DNA of 64,000 nucleotides from Shewanella kaireitica (GCF_023284045.1 NZ_JAKIKQ010000001.1:124001-188000); one strand, 5' to 3'; positions 46,648-56,184 are shown, numbered from the stretch's first letter. The notes: generated from the sequence alone by a model not told the origin. A program made the numbers and translations.

Positions 46648-47496
46648 CTACTTAAGTTTGACGACTAGGTTATCGATTAAGCGTGTTGCGCCCATATAAG
46701 CGGCGACTAAAATGACCAATTCTGCATCACTGCTTGAAGGCTTGCTAAATGTTTTTGCATTACGAATATCCAGATAATCGTTATCAAATCCCGCTGCAGA
46801 AATTGCTTGCTTCGCAGTGCTGATAACCTCGTCAGTTTGTATGCCAGCGCGAAGCTCTATCGCCATTTTGTCTAAGGTTTGTTTGAGCACTGCTGCTTGC
46901 TGCTTTTGCGCTGCAGTTAAGTAGCCGTTGCGTGAGCTCATTGCGAGGCCTGAATCTTCGCGAATCGTTTCTACACCGATAATTTCAATCGGCATAGAAA
47001 GATCTTCAACCATGGTCTTAATGACTAACAGTTGCTGGAAGTCTTTTTGTCCAAAAACAGCAATATCGGGCTGAACAATATTAAACAGCTTACACACTAT
47101 TGTGGCTACGCCGCGAAAGTGGCCTGGACGGCTTTCACCACATAGCTGATCTGAAATAAGCGGCACTTCAACAAAAGTTTGTGCTTCCATTCCCTTTGGG
47201 TAAATAATGCTCGGTGTCGGCGTAAATAGTAGTTCAGCTCCTGCTTCAACTAATGCACTTTGGTCATCACTAAGGGTTCTTGGATAAGCATCAAGATCTT
47301 CATTCTGACCAAATTGCATGGGGTTGACGAAAATAGAAGCGACTACGTGATCGGCGCGTGATTTTGCTTCTCTAACTAATGTGAGATGCCCTAGGTGTAA
47401 ATTACCCATTGTAGGGACAAAGGCAACAGTCTCGCCTTTCAAGCGCCATGCAAGGACTTGCTTGCGAATAGCGCTAATTGATTCGGTGGTGATCAT
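46648..47496 (-). CDS. panC: Pantothenate synthetase
   Basis: A 282-residue enzyme joining pantoate and beta-alanine with ATP. The HIGH-like motif [15 protein letters not shown] (about 27-41), the pantoate-binding [11 protein letters not shown] (about 58-68) and MSSRNGYL (about 186-193, the KMSKS-like region) are all present. It is preceded by panB with a 60-bp gap, the usual order. panD is absent from the window. Confidence 0.97.
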   Translation of the reverse strand: MITTESISAIRKQVLAWRLKGETVAFVPTMGNLHLGHLTLVREAKSRADHVVASIFVNPMQFGQNEDLDAYPRTLSDDQSALVEAGAELLFTPTPSIIYPKGMEAQTFVEVPLISDQLCGESRPGHFRGVATIVCKLFNIVQPDIAVFGQKDFQQLLVIKTMVEDLSMPIEIIGVETIREDSGLAMSSRNGYLTAAQKQQAAVLKQTLDKMAIELRAGIQTDEVISTAKQAISAAGFDNDYLDIRNAKTFSKPSSSDAELVILVAAYMGATRLIDNLVVKLK

Positions 47497-47556
47497 GATT
47501 TTACTGCTCTAACACTGACAAAAATTAAATTGTTGAAATACCTTTAACTAATCGTT

Positions 47557-48351
47557 TTAGTTAAAGGTATGCTCTTCAGCTGGAAAAACACCTTGAGCGA
47601 CTTCGTCAATATAGGCGCGAACCGCACTGCGGATTTCGCCTGTTTGCTTGAGGTAGTTTTTAGAAAAACGTGGAATGTAACCACTAGAAATACCGAGTAC
47701 GTCGTGCATAACTAAAATTTGACCATCGGTATCTGCGCCTGCTCCAATACCTATCACTGGTATCGTTAAGGCTTCGGTAATTGCTTTTGCTAGTGGTGCA
47801 GGTATGCACTCTACCACGAGTAACTGCGCTCCTGCGGCTTCTAGTGCCTTGGCTTCGTCGAGAATGCGCTGGGCATTATCTGCATCACGACCCTGAATTT
47901 TGAAACCACCAAAGACATGCACTGATTGCGGCGTTAACCCCAAATGAGCGCAAACTGGAATACCGCGCTCGGTAAGCATTTGAACGCTCTCAAGTAACCA
48001 GTGGCCACCTTCAACCTTGACCATGTTGGCACCAGCTTGCATCAGCGTGGTGGCGTTAGTCATGGTTTGTTCTGGTGTGGCGTAACTCATAAAAGGCATA
48101 TCAGCGATTAGCAATGCGCGTTCAACGCCGCGGCGAACACAGCGAGTATGGTAGGCAATATCATCAACGGTGACAGGCAGCGTATCGTTATGTCCTTGAA
48201 GTACCATTCCCATAGAATCACCGACTAATAGCACGTCAACGCCTTCGCTATCGAATGCGTTTGCAAAGCTGGCATCATAGGCCGTTAATGCAGTGAACTT
48301 CTTGCCTTCACTTTTGAAGGTTCTCAGTGTGGAACTCGTAATTTTGGACAT
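47557..48351 (-). CDS. panB: 3-methyl-2-oxobutanoate hydroxymethyltransferase
   Basis: 264 residues, complete. [12 protein letters not shown] (about 21-32), [20 protein letters not shown] (about 42-61) with the metal-binding Asp, VKVEGGHW (about 111-118) and [16 protein letters not shown] (about 196-211) are PanB signatures. It uses 5,10-methylene-tetrahydrofolate to make ketopantoate, the first pantothenate step. It lies upstream of panC on the same strand. Confidence 0.97.
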   Translation of the reverse strand: MSKITSSTLRTFKSEGKKFTALTAYDASFANAFDSEGVDVLLVGDSMGMVLQGHNDTLPVTVDDIAYHTRCVRRGVERALLIADMPFMSYATPEQTMTNATTLMQAGANMVKVEGGHWLLESVQMLTERGIPVCAHLGLTPQSVHVFGGFKIQGRDADNAQRILDEAKALEAAGAQLLVVECIPAPLAKAITEALTIPVIGIGAGADTDGQILVMHDVLGISSGYIPRFSKNYLKQTGEIRSAVRAYIDEVAQGVFPAEEHTFN

Positions 48352-48479
48352 AGTGGTAATTTTAAAACCTAAATTGTGAAGTTGTTATAAGCCAAGTAGC
48401 TCCGAACTTCAATGATCATGGAGTCAAACATCTGTACTAATGTGGACAGTCTATCAAAAAACAGCCATGAAAATGAATT

Positions 48480-48971
48480 CTATAGCTCGGACTGCTGTGC
48501 CAGCTGCAATTCGGCAACTAAAGCGTCGGTTATCAAACTGCTTAACGGTACTTCATCTGGTAGTACGAGTGTTGGAGATAGATCAAATAACGGTACTAAT
48601 ACGAAGCTGCGTTGCTTCATTCCGTAATGAGGCACTACTAGTCGAGGCAGATTTATCTGTTCACTTCCATACAGCAGCAGATCCAAATCTAAGGTTCTGG
48701 GCCCCCAACGCAACGTTCTTAATCGACCTTGTTCATTTTCTATCTTTTGCAGTGCATCGAGGAGAGCGAGGGGAGCGAGATCAGTTTTAAAGCCGGCGAC
48801 AGCATTAACATAATCAGGTTGCTCAACGTCACCCATTGGCACTGAACGGTAGTAAGGCGAGACGCTAAAAGAGGCTTCTTCGGCAATGCTCAACAATGCT
48901 CGGCAAGCATTGTTGAGCTGCTCGATGGGTTGGCTTAAATTAGCCCCCAATGCAACATAGACTTGAATCAT
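48480..48971 (-). CDS. folK: 6-hydroxymethyl-7,8-dihydropterin pyrophosphokinase
   Basis: 163 residues: YVALGANLSQPIEQL at the N-terminus, the catalytic loop RTLRWGPRTLDLDLLLYG (about 84-101) with its metal-binding DxD, and VVPHYGMKQRSFVLVPL (about 112-128). It adds pyrophosphate from ATP for folate synthesis. Its ATG overlaps the pcnB stop by one base (TAATG), so the pair is translationally coupled, as in E. coli. Confidence 0.96.
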   Translation of the reverse strand: MIQVYVALGANLSQPIEQLNNACRALLSIAEEASFSVSPYYRSVPMGDVEQPDYVNAVAGFKTDLAPLALLDALQKIENEQGRLRTLRWGPRTLDLDLLLYGSEQINLPRLVVPHYGMKQRSFVLVPLFDLSPTLVLPDEVPLSSLITDALVAELQLAQQSEL

Positions 48972-50365
48972 TATTCAGCAGGCTTAGGTGCTGCTTTTTC
49001 TGAAGGCTTACGGCGACGGCGTTGAGAGTTGCGGTTACGGCCGCCTTTGTTAGTCGATTTTGCAATAACATTGCGTTGATCTTCACTGCCTTCAACAAAG
49101 CTCTTCCACCAGGCCGCATTCTTGGCGACAGTTCCACCTTCGGCCTCGCCACGCAGCAAGAGTAGATCGTAAGCTGCTCTGAACTTAGGGTGCTCTATAA
49201 ATTTAAACGCTTTGGTGCCTTTATTGCGTTCAAAACGGAGTTGCAGTTGCCAAATATCTTTGGTCACAGTGCTAAAGCGGCGTGGAATGCTGATTGAGCG
49301 GCACTGCTGTTCCATGATATCGCCCATGGCTGCAGTGTAGGCGTCATACAAGCTAAGACCACTTTCTAAAGCTATATCGTCAGCTCGCTGGGTGAGTGGA
49401 TACCAAAGCATTGCTGCATAGAAAAATGCAGGAGTGACTGGTTTTTCCTGCTCAATACGCGAATCGGTGTTTTCCATCATCTCTTGTAGCAGCTTAGCTA
49501 TCGGCCCATGTGGGGCTTCATTTAACTGCGTATCAACAAGTGGAAACAGTGGCGCAAATAAACCAAAGTCACGCATCATATTGTAGTTTTGTGCAGCTTT
49601 ACCGGCGAAGAACAGTTTTAATACTTCTTCATACATGCGTGCTGCTGGAATATCTTTCAATAGTGGCGCTAATTCTTGTATCGGGTCGGCTGCTGCAGAC
49701 TCAATGCTCATATCGAGCTTGGTGGCAAAGCGCACTGCACGAAGCATACGTACGGGATCTTCGCGATAGCGAGTCTCTGGATCACCAATAAGACGAATAG
49801 TGCGCGATTCTAAATCTTGTAGTCCACCACCATAGCTATGAATAGAGAAATCACTAATATCGTAGTAGAGTGCGTTAACCGTAAAGTCACGGCGTTCAGC
49901 GTCTTCATCAATTGAGCCGTAGACGTTGTCACGCAGTAGGCGACCTGACTCGTTAGTCTTGGAGATCTTTTCGCCGCTATCCACGTGATGACCACGCAAC
50001 GTTGCCACTTCAATAACATCACGGCCAAATACAATGTGCGCGAGACGGAAGCGTCTACCGACAAGGCGACAGTTACGGAATAGGCGTTTTATCTCTTCTG
50101 GTGTCGCATTAGTCACGACGTCAAAATCTTTTGGTTGCATGCCCAATAGAATGTCACGCACACCACCACCGACTAAGTAAGCTTTAAAGCCTGACTTATG
50201 CAGTCTGTAGAGAACTTTGATCGCATTTTCGCTGATCTGTCTACGAGAAATTGAGTGCGCTTTTCTAGGCACAACTTCTAAACTCAGACCTTCCTGAGTA
50301 TCTTCTTCAGCTTTTGAACTATCATCAAATAACTGTTTACAGAATTGGCTTATACGGCGAAAAAT
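48971..50365 (-). CDS. pcnB: Poly(A) polymerase I, AUU start
   Basis: 464 residues if initiated at ATT 50365. The frame without a break back from the first canonical start (GTG 50272) gives FRRISQFCKQLFDDSSKAE, which aligns with the N-terminus of E. coli PcnB (FTRVANFCRKVLSREESE), whose known start is AUU. AGAGGTG stands five bases before the ATT and an in-frame TAA is close upstream. The nucleotidyltransferase core has GGGVRDILLG and DFDVVTNA (about 67-88), followed by the RNA-binding region RYREDPVRMLRAVRFA and a basic tail. It adds poly(A) to RNA 3' ends, promoting decay. Confidence 0.93.
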   Translation of the reverse strand: MFRRISQFCKQLFDDSSKAEEDTQEGLSLEVVPRKAHSISRRQISENAIKVLYRLHKSGFKAYLVGGGVRDILLGMQPKDFDVVTNATPEEIKRLFRNCRLVGRRFRLAHIVFGRDVIEVATLRGHHVDSGEKISKTNESGRLLRDNVYGSIDEDAERRDFTVNALYYDISDFSIHSYGGGLQDLESRTIRLIGDPETRYREDPVRMLRAVRFATKLDMSIESAAADPIQELAPLLKDIPAARMYEEVLKLFFAGKAAQNYNMMRDFGLFAPLFPLVDTQLNEAPHGPIAKLLQEMMENTDSRIEQEKPVTPAFFYAAMLWYPLTQRADDIALESGLSLYDAYTAAMGDIMEQQCRSISIPRRFSTVTKDIWQLQLRFERNKGTKAFKFIEHPKFRAAYDLLLLRGEAEGGTVAKNAAWWKSFVEGSEDQRNVIAKSTNKGGRNRNSQRRRRKPSEKAAPKPAE

Positions 50366-50452
50366 GGGACACCTCTGATTTGGATCTTAACTTAGGTAAA
50401 AACAAGTGGGCTATGATAACTCAATTAAAGCTCAATGAGTATACGATTAAGC

Positions 50453-51331
50453 TCACGTAACTAACAGGATCTCAGATTGCTGAGGTACCTGATTCAAATT
50501 GAACTGGTCAACGGCTTGCTCTAGCATCAAACGAACATCTGTTTCCGTATCGACTTGCGGTTGCCCTAAAAAGGCTAATGCCGCGTTAATACTGGCTTGC
50601 GGTTTAATGATATCAATCGCTGCGGCATGGTTTTGTTTGGATAACTTACGGCCTTTTTCTGCACAGGCTAGCGGCAGGTGCAACCAATCAGGACTCGGGT
50701 AATTTAATAGCTGAAATAGACTTATTTGGCGACAGGTAGGTTCGAGCAGATCCGAGCCTCTAACGACCTCAGTGATCTGTTGATGAATATCGTCTAGAAC
50801 CACTGCCAACTGATAAGCGTAAAGGCCATCGCTGCGTTTAATGATAAAATCTTCAGCGGCAAATTGGCTATCGACAGAAATTATGCCTTTTAGCTGATCT
50901 TGGAACTGTGCCACGCCATATCGGTTCCGAATGCGAATTGCTCCGGTTGTATGGGGCTGAATACGTGATCCACATCGGCCATCATAACTGCCACCCATTG
51001 CCTTAATCTCTTTACGAGTGCATTGGCAGTAGTAGGCATTATCGGTTGCAAGTAATTGGTTAATTTGTTGCTGGTAAACATCGAGTCGCTGACTTTGGTA
51101 AAACACTGTGCTGTCCCAGTGCATACCATATGCTTCGAGCGTTCTGAGTATTTGATCGTTAGCACCTTCAATTTCACGCGGTGGGTCGATATCTTCAATA
51201 CGCACAAGCCATTGGCCGCCCAAAGAGCGGGCACGCAAAAAACTGCCGAGGGCAGCAATCAATGAACCAAAATGAAGTGGACCAGAAGGGGACGGTGCGA
51301 AGCGACCGATATAGGGTGTCGAGTTAACCAT
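50453..51331 (-). CDS. gluQ: Glutamyl-Q tRNA(Asp) synthetase
   Basis: 292 residues, a truncated glutamyl-tRNA synthetase. FAPSPSGPLHFGSL (about 11-24) is the HIGH region, YYCQCTRKEI with a later YDGRCG supplies zinc-binding cysteines (about 99-120), and GRKLSKQN (about 229-236) is the KMSKS motif. There is no anticodon-binding domain. It attaches glutamate to queuosine of tRNA(Asp). It follows dksA in the E. coli order, 52 bp away, with a hairpin between. Confidence 0.95.
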   Translation of the reverse strand: MVNSTPYIGRFAPSPSGPLHFGSLIAALGSFLRARSLGGQWLVRIEDIDPPREIEGANDQILRTLEAYGMHWDSTVFYQSQRLDVYQQQINQLLATDNAYYCQCTRKEIKAMGGSYDGRCGSRIQPHTTGAIRIRNRYGVAQFQDQLKGIISVDSQFAAEDFIIKRSDGLYAYQLAVVLDDIHQQITEVVRGSDLLEPTCRQISLFQLLNYPSPDWLHLPLACAEKGRKLSKQNHAAAIDIIKPQASINAALAFLGQPQVDTETDVRLMLEQAVDQFNLNQVPQQSEILLVT

Positions 51332-51349
51332 GACGAAAAGAACAAAAGA

Positions 51350-51367
51350 GCGGAGCTTTTGCTCCGC
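51350..51367 (-). terminator. Hairpin between dksA and gluQ
   Basis: GCGGAGC (51350-51356) pairs with GCTCCGC (51361-51367). On the minus strand TCTTTTGTTCTTTT follows, so it can end or attenuate the dksA transcript before gluQ. Confidence 0.75.
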
Positions 51368-51382
51368 ACCTTATGATAGCGT

Positions 51383-51826
51383 TTAACCCGCCATCTGCTT
51401 TTCTTTGATCTCTGCAAGTGTCTTACAGTCGATACACTGATCGGCTGTTGGACGAGCTTCCAGACGGCGAATACCGATTTCGATACCGCAAGAGTCACAG
51501 AAACCAAAGTCTTCTTCTTCGATTTTCTGTAGTGTCTTTTCAATCTTCTTGATTAGCTTGCGCTCTCTATCACGAGCACGCAACTCTAAACTAAACTCTT
51601 CTTCCTGGGCAGCACGATCGACAGGATCTGGGAAATTGGCTGCTTCGTCTTGCATGTGATTAAGAGTACGATCGACTTCTTCACGCAATTGGTTACGCCA
51701 AGCTTCAAGAATTGTTTTGAAGTGAGCAGACTGCTCCTCATTCATGTACTCCTCACCGGGTTTTTCCTGGTAAGGTTCTACACCTGCGATAGCGAGCACG
51801 CCGAGTTTTTTAGTGCCTTCTGGCAT
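51383..51826 (-). CDS. dksA: RNA polymerase-binding transcription factor DksA
   Basis: 147 residues from ATG 51826 ([15 protein letters not shown]), with AGGAGATGCG before it. The coiled-coil tip carries DPVDRAA (DxxDxA, about 67-73), required for function with ppGpp, and a C-terminal four-cysteine zinc finger starts with [10 protein letters not shown] and ends CIDCKTL (about 110-137). It inserts into the secondary channel of RNA polymerase in the stringent response. The next gene on the strand is gluQ. Confidence 0.97.
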   Translation of the reverse strand: MPEGTKKLGVLAIAGVEPYQEKPGEEYMNEEQSAHFKTILEAWRNQLREEVDRTLNHMQDEAANFPDPVDRAAQEEEFSLELRARDRERKLIKKIEKTLQKIEEEDFGFCDSCGIEIGIRRLEARPTADQCIDCKTLAEIKEKQMAG

Positions 51827-51986
51827 AACGCATCTCCTGTTAATCATTTGCGTTGTAGGGCGTCTGTATAATAACGGGCGCTATCTATATCAGAAACCCA
51901 CGATATAGGCAAATAATTTGTGTTATCTGGACTCTATTCTTTGACTATGTCCGCTATTAAGAACAATTTCAACTGTATATTCTGAA

Positions 51987-52691
51987 TTAGAGTTTAACCG
52001 GGCAGGATTTAACCAAACTCGCTGCTATGGGTGACATGTCAGCACTATACGCTAACACCTCCACTCCTGTTGCATGGGCTTCACTGAGTAATTTGGCATA
52101 TGCAGGATCAATATGTTCAGCTGCTTTGACTGAGTGTATTCCTGTATGCTGAACAACAAACAGCAATACCGCCCTGTGCCCTTGCTCAACCATCTCCATT
52201 AATTCACGTAAATGTTTTTGACCACGAGTGGTGACAGCATCTGGAAAATAGCCTTGTCCGTTTTCCAGTAGGGTGCAGCTTTTGACTTCTACATAGCAGT
52301 TAGCTTGTGCATCGCTGGTTAATAATATGTCTATGCGGCTATTTTCACTGCCATACTTCACTTCCCGGCGAAGCGACTTATAGCCTTGAAGCTCCACTAT
52401 AATGCCGTTATTAATTGCTTCTTCAGCTAAGGTATTCGCTCTGCCCGTATTAATGCCAATAATATCACCGTCAGGAGTTTGGGCTTGCTCCCAAGTGCGA
52501 CTGTACTTGCGCTTTGGGTTGTCAGAGACTGAAAACCACACCTTGTTACCTGGAAATAAACAGTTGCGCATTGAACCAGTATTTGGGCAGTGAATGGTGA
52601 CTTCATTGCCATCTTCTAGAGTGATATCGGTTAGAAAGCGCTTATATCGTTGAATGAGCAGTCCGCTCGAAAATTCAGGGGTGAATTTCAT
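51987..52691 (-). CDS. sfsA: Sugar fermentation stimulation protein
   Basis: 234 residues from ATG 52691 ([19 protein letters not shown]), which matches the length and start of E. coli Sfs[13 protein letters not shown] (about 33-44), [15 protein letters not shown] (about 108-122), [11 protein letters not shown] and [16 protein letters not shown] (about 147-162) are family motifs with a nuclease-like PD-(D/E)xK pattern. It may bind DNA or RNA; its physiological task is not settled. Confidence 0.95.
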   Translation of the reverse strand: MKFTPEFSSGLLIQRYKRFLTDITLEDGNEVTIHCPNTGSMRNCLFPGNKVWFSVSDNPKRKYSRTWEQAQTPDGDIIGINTGRANTLAEEAINNGIIVELQGYKSLRREVKYGSENSRIDILLTSDAQANCYVEVKSCTLLENGQGYFPDAVTTRGQKHLRELMEMVEQGHRAVLLFVVQHTGIHSVKAAEHIDPAYAKLLSEAHATGVEVLAYSADMSPIAASLVKSCPVKL

Positions 52692-52916
52692 CTCTACTAC
52701 CAAATTAAAACTGATTTAGCGTTAGGTTAACAGAGTTCGTAAGTAGGATATGAGAAATATTCATTAGGGTGAGTTTAGTTTTTGCTCGCTTGTACTCTAA
52801 AATATCCTCAGAAAATACTGGCTTTAGAAATCAATAGCGATCCAGTAAACTCAGCTGAAAATAATAAGCGAGTCGAGGGCACCACTGCTGATCGATTCAT
52901 ATTTTAAGGACCGAAA

Positions 52917-54194
52917 ATGACGGATTTAATGCAAGTTACCCTCACTCAAGATGCACCCGCTGCACATTGGGGCAAAGCCAATGTTACTTTTCAAAATGAC
53001 GTGGCTTCAATCCATATTAAAGCTGGCGATATTCAGCGCCAAGTTCAACAGGCTGCTCGTAAACTGCAAAGTCAGGGCGTAAGCGCGGTAGCTTTGGAAG
53101 GTGAGTTATGGACTGTTGATTCTCAGTGGGCATTTGCTCAAGGTTTCGCGACGGCTCAAATCAAACCAAAAATTCAGTGGACCGGCGATGATGCGAGCAA
53201 AAAATTGCTTAATGATCGCTTAGAGAGCGCTAGCTTTGCCCGTGATTTAATTAACGAAACGCCTGAAAACCTGTCTCCTATGGTGTTAGCGACTCGCGCT
53301 GCTAACTGGCTGAGCGAAATAGGTGGCGATAAAGTCAGCTATCGCATTATAGAAGGTGAGGAGCTGCTGGAGCATCAGTGGATAGGTATCCATGCAGTAG
53401 GCCGTGGTAGTGAGCGCCCACCTGCTTTGCTAGAGGTCGATTTCAATCCGTTAGCAGCAGATGCCGATGTGTCAGTTGCTCTTGTAGGCAAAGGTATCAC
53501 CTTCGACTCTGGTGGTTATAGCATTAAAAGCTCAGAAGGTATGCTGGGAATGAAGTGCGATATGGGTGGAGCTTCTACAGTTACAGCAGCACTTGGTTTA
53601 GCCATAAAATCAGGCTTGAACAAGCGTGTTAAATTATTCCTATGTTGTGCTGAAAACTTGATCAGCGGGCATGCTTATAAGTTGGGCGATATCCTGACTT
53701 ACAAGAACGGTGTCACCGTAGAAGTGGTGAACACCGATGCAGAGGGGCGTTTAGTACTTGCTGATGGTTTGCAGGCCGCTTCAGAAACTGGCGCGCCACT
53801 TATTATTGATGCTGCGACACTTACCGGTGCTGCGTTTATGGCTGTTGGGACTAATTACAATGCTATCTTCTCGCCACAAGCGGAAGTTCTAGCGTTGGCT
53901 CAACAAAAAGCGATTGCAGCAGGTGAGCGTGTATGGCCATTACCGCTGGACCCTTGGCATATGGAAAGTTGCCCAAGCCCATATGCGGATACGGCAAATA
54001 GCCGTGCTATGAAAGGTGGTGGCGCAGGTGGAGCATCTAATGCTGCTGGTTTCCTATGGCGTTTTGTTACTCCAGAAGCTAACTGGTTACATATCGATTT
54101 AGCGTCAGCGTTTTCAGATTCTGGCGATTCATTATGGGCTGCGGGCGGCACTACCCATGGCGTGCTGACAATTGCGGGTTTACTGGAAGATTAG
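52917..54194 (+). CDS. pepB: Aminopeptidase B, M17 leucyl aminopeptidase family
   Basis: A 425-residue enzyme with the M17 catalytic domain in the C-terminal half: VGKGITFDSGGYSIKSS (about 190-206; Lys and Asp ligands), the NTDAEGRLVLAD signature (about 272-283) and GGGAGGASNAAGFL (about 363-376). It removes N-terminal amino acids from peptides, including Cys-Gly, in the cytoplasm. This fits a genome rich in dipeptidyl peptidases. ATG 52917 and the MTDLMQVTLT start resemble E. coli PepB. A terminator follows. Confidence 0.95.
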   Translation: MTDLMQVTLTQDAPAAHWGKANVTFQNDVASIHIKAGDIQRQVQQAARKLQSQGVSAVALEGELWTVDSQWAFAQGFATAQIKPKIQWTGDDASKKLLNDRLESASFARDLINETPENLSPMVLATRAANWLSEIGGDKVSYRIIEGEELLEHQWIGIHAVGRGSERPPALLEVDFNPLAADADVSVALVGKGITFDSGGYSIKSSEGMLGMKCDMGGASTVTAALGLAIKSGLNKRVKLFLCCAENLISGHAYKLGDILTYKNGVTVEVVNTDAEGRLVLADGLQAASETGAPLIIDAATLTGAAFMAVGTNYNAIFSPQAEVLALAQQKAIAAGERVWPLPLDPWHMESCPSPYADTANSRAMKGGGAGGASNAAGFLWRFVTPEANWLHIDLASAFSDSGDSLWAAGGTTHGVLTIAGLLED

Positions 54195-54212
54195 AGTAGC
54201 AAAAGCTAAACT

Positions 54213-54241
54213 AAAGCCACCTCAGAATAGGTGGCTTTTTA
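54213..54241 (+). terminator. Intrinsic terminator after pepB
   Basis: AAAGCCACCT (54213-54222) pairs with AGGTGGCTTT (54229-54238), followed by TT. Confidence 0.9.
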
Positions 54242-54420
54242 GTATTTATAGCACTAAGTGTAAGCCCTTTCAAAAGTGATCCTCTTTAGTTTTGGTATTG
54301 AAGCGATATTCTGTTGAATTTTAATCGCGGTGAAACCCATTATGCTGAAAACAGTCTTTGCCAAACCTTTTTTATTGTTGCAGTATTGTTAATTAGTGCT
54401 TAAGTATTGGTTTGCCGTCC

Positions 54421-55323
54421 ATGAAATTGAGTTTTAGTGAATTTACCATCGATAATGAAGCTGCGGAGCTACAGGTTAATGGCAATGTTTTTGCCTTAGA
54501 TGATCGCAACATTGCACTTATCCAACTGCTTTCTAAGCATTATCCTGAACACTGTTCAAAGCAGGATTGTTTAGATAATATTTGGGTTGGCACGGTAGTA
54601 TCAGACATGTCTTTGTCAAAGCTAGTGTCTGATACACGTAAAGTGTTTAGCAAGGCTGGATACTCTGGGCCCCTTATTCAAACGGTCCACGGTCGAGGAT
54701 ATCGACTTGAGCATACGTTGGGCAAACAGCTGTCAAAAGCACATCCAGCGGCCAAACCCTCAATTACACCACAAGATAAGCCATCATCAGCTCCTTTTGT
54801 AGAGCGCCGTAAAAATCCTGCGCCAACTTCTTGGTGGGAAGTTTTTGCTAAGGTGTTGGTTGCACTAATTTTAGTTCTCGGCTTATTATTTCAGTTTTGG
54901 CAAGGTAATGACCATCAACATGAGCCAACGACTGCGGCGCGTGAGCTAAATTATAGCGAACCCAAGGCTGCGCTAGGTAGAGTATTGTGGGTGGACGATC
55001 ATCCTGAGAATAATTTAGTTGAGAAGGCTTATTTGGAGTCTAAAAACGTTGGCGTTTATACCACTGTAACCTCAGAAGAAGCATTAATGCTGTTATCCAT
55101 GTATAACTATCAAGCGATCATTTCTGATATGGGGCGCCATGGAGATTCATTGGCGGGACTGAAATTGTTACAGGAGGTTCGTGCGGCTGGTTACGACATC
55201 GACTTTTACCTATACACCTATGTTGATTCCCCTGGTGTCAGTGATGCTATTTTTAAAAGCGGCGGACAAGCTGTTGTTATCGATAGTGATACACTGTATC
55301 AGTTGGTATTAGCTCACTTTTAG
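54421..55323 (+). CDS. Membrane-anchored winged-helix regulator with degenerate receiver domain
   Basis: 300 residues. An OmpR/ToxR-type winged helix occupies about 1-100 (TVVSDMSLSKLVSDTRKVF, QTVHGRGYRLE). A proline-rich linker leads to one membrane segment (about 140-160: VFAKVLVALILVLGLLFQFW). The C-terminal part (about 186-300) has the receiver-like pattern VLWVDDHPEN (acid pair Asp192/Asp193), IISDMGR (Asp236 at the phosphoacceptor place) and a Tyr-rich strand 4, but no conserved lysine after strand 5. With one membrane segment the receiver-like part should be periplasmic, where no phosphodonor is known. Targets are unknown. I take ATG 54421 since it begins the winged helix. Confidence 0.8.
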   Translation: MKLSFSEFTIDNEAAELQVNGNVFALDDRNIALIQLLSKHYPEHCSKQDCLDNIWVGTVVSDMSLSKLVSDTRKVFSKAGYSGPLIQTVHGRGYRLEHTLGKQLSKAHPAAKPSITPQDKPSSAPFVERRKNPAPTSWWEVFAKVLVALILVLGLLFQFWQGNDHQHEPTTAARELNYSEPKAALGRVLWVDDHPENNLVEKAYLESKNVGVYTTVTSEEALMLLSMYNYQAIISDMGRHGDSLAGLKLLQEVRAAGYDIDFYLYTYVDSPGVSDAIFKSGGQAVVIDSDTLYQLVLAHF

Positions 55324-55515
55324 ACAGCCTTACTTCACTTTGTGGCAGTGCTTGTTAGTACCACAAAGGGCATGCTATTAATTATTGTTTTCTGCCAACA
55401 AACCCACCATCAATATTAGCCATAATCTTTAACTATCAACTATTTGAACCTCAATTCAGACTATTGAATTTAGATTCAAAACAAAAAACTGCCAAAAAGC
55501 GAAATTTTATCCGAT

Positions 55516-55543
55516 TGAATTTAAATGATTTAATTTAAATTCA
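55516..55543. repeat. Perfect AT-rich dyad, 11-bp arms
   Basis: TGAATTTAAAT (55516-55526), six-base spacer, ATTTAAATTCA (55533-55543). It looks like a dimer-binding operator. Shorter TGAAT/ATTCA dyads lie nearby. Confidence 0.7.
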
Positions 55544-55579
55544 TAATCTTTCAAACAAATTCAAGTTATCTCAATGGGC

Positions 55580-55738
55580 AATTAGCAATGCCTATGGTAT
55601 CTATATGTTTAACAAGTGATTAAAGCTTTAGCGCAAAACCTTCCTTGATAGTTTAGTACACCAAAATTGATGGTGTATCCGATTAAGCAGTATTAATAGT
55701 TCTTCGATTAGCCACCTACGCTTAGGTGGCCTTTTTTT
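55580..55738 (+). ncRNA. Candidate small RNA ending in an orphan terminator
   Basis: A stem TACACC (55657-55662) / GGTGTA (55672-55677) is followed by the terminator hairpin GCCACCTA/TAGGTGGC (55711-55730) and seven T. No plus-strand gene ends within 390 bp upstream, so a short transcript starting somewhere after the dyads is plausible. The 5' end is a guess and no promoter is certain. Confidence 0.35.
55711..55738 (+). terminator. Orphan intrinsic terminator
   Basis: GCCACCTA (55711-55718), loop CGCT, TAGGTGGC (55723-55730), then CTTTTTTT. It is oriented for the plus strand only; the minus side lacks T. Confidence 0.9.
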
Positions 55739-55798
55739 GTGTTGAAATTGGGTTAACTGTGATTGAGTTAGCTGTAATTGAATTAACGATAAAGCTGC

Positions 55799-56110
55799 CT
55801 AATCAGAAAAACCATCTTGGATAAATAGGTGTTTAGTTTGATTAAAGTTTGCTTCGCTACAGTTTACAAAATCAATGGCAAACTGCGCATTGTCTAAGCG
55901 AAATTTCTCTATTTTTGCTATCTCATATTCATTCATCACGATATTCATCGCTTCTTGTGTCCATTCAGGCTCACCTTTACCAATCACAACTTCAGGCGGA
56001 TCGTAATGAGTCACCATCCAGTTTTGCAGCTCTTCTGCTGTGATCTTGCCCTGTTTCCAAGAGGATAAAAGTTCGGTTAGCTGTACTTTAGTAATATCTG
56101 ATGTCGTCAT
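55799..56110 (-). CDS. Small hypothetical protein
   Basis: 103 residues, ATG 56110 with GGAACCC ahead of it. The sequence is acidic and probably helical: an N-terminal helix (LTELLSSWKQGKITAEELQN, about 12-31) and a Pro-rich turn (THYDPPEVVIGKGEPEW) before a second helical part. The pattern of a helix-KITAEE-helix resembles short DUF proteins found alone in Shewanella. No signal peptide and no membrane segment. Function is unknown. Confidence 0.6.
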   Translation of the reverse strand: MTTSDITKVQLTELLSSWKQGKITAEELQNWMVTHYDPPEVVIGKGEPEWTQEAMNIVMNEYEIAKIEKFRLDNAQFAIDFVNCSEANFNQTKHLFIQDGFSD

Positions 56111-56184
56111 AATGGGTTCCTAATGTGCTAATGCGGCGTAGCTTAGCCTAATTTTACCAAGCTCAACAGTGGATTTGGGCGCTA

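Larger units (their letters stand above)
55324..55798. other. AT-rich gene-free region with dyads and an orphan terminator
   Basis: 475 bp. A hairpin (CTTTGTGG/CCACAAAG) follows the regulator gene at about 55338-55370. Then come several TGAAT/ATTCA dyads: TTGAAT-TTAG-ATTCAA at about 55466-55481 and TGAATTTAAAT-6-ATTTAAATTCA at 55516-55543. The region ends with a strong terminator at 55711-55738 that has no gene in front of it. Confidence 0.55.
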
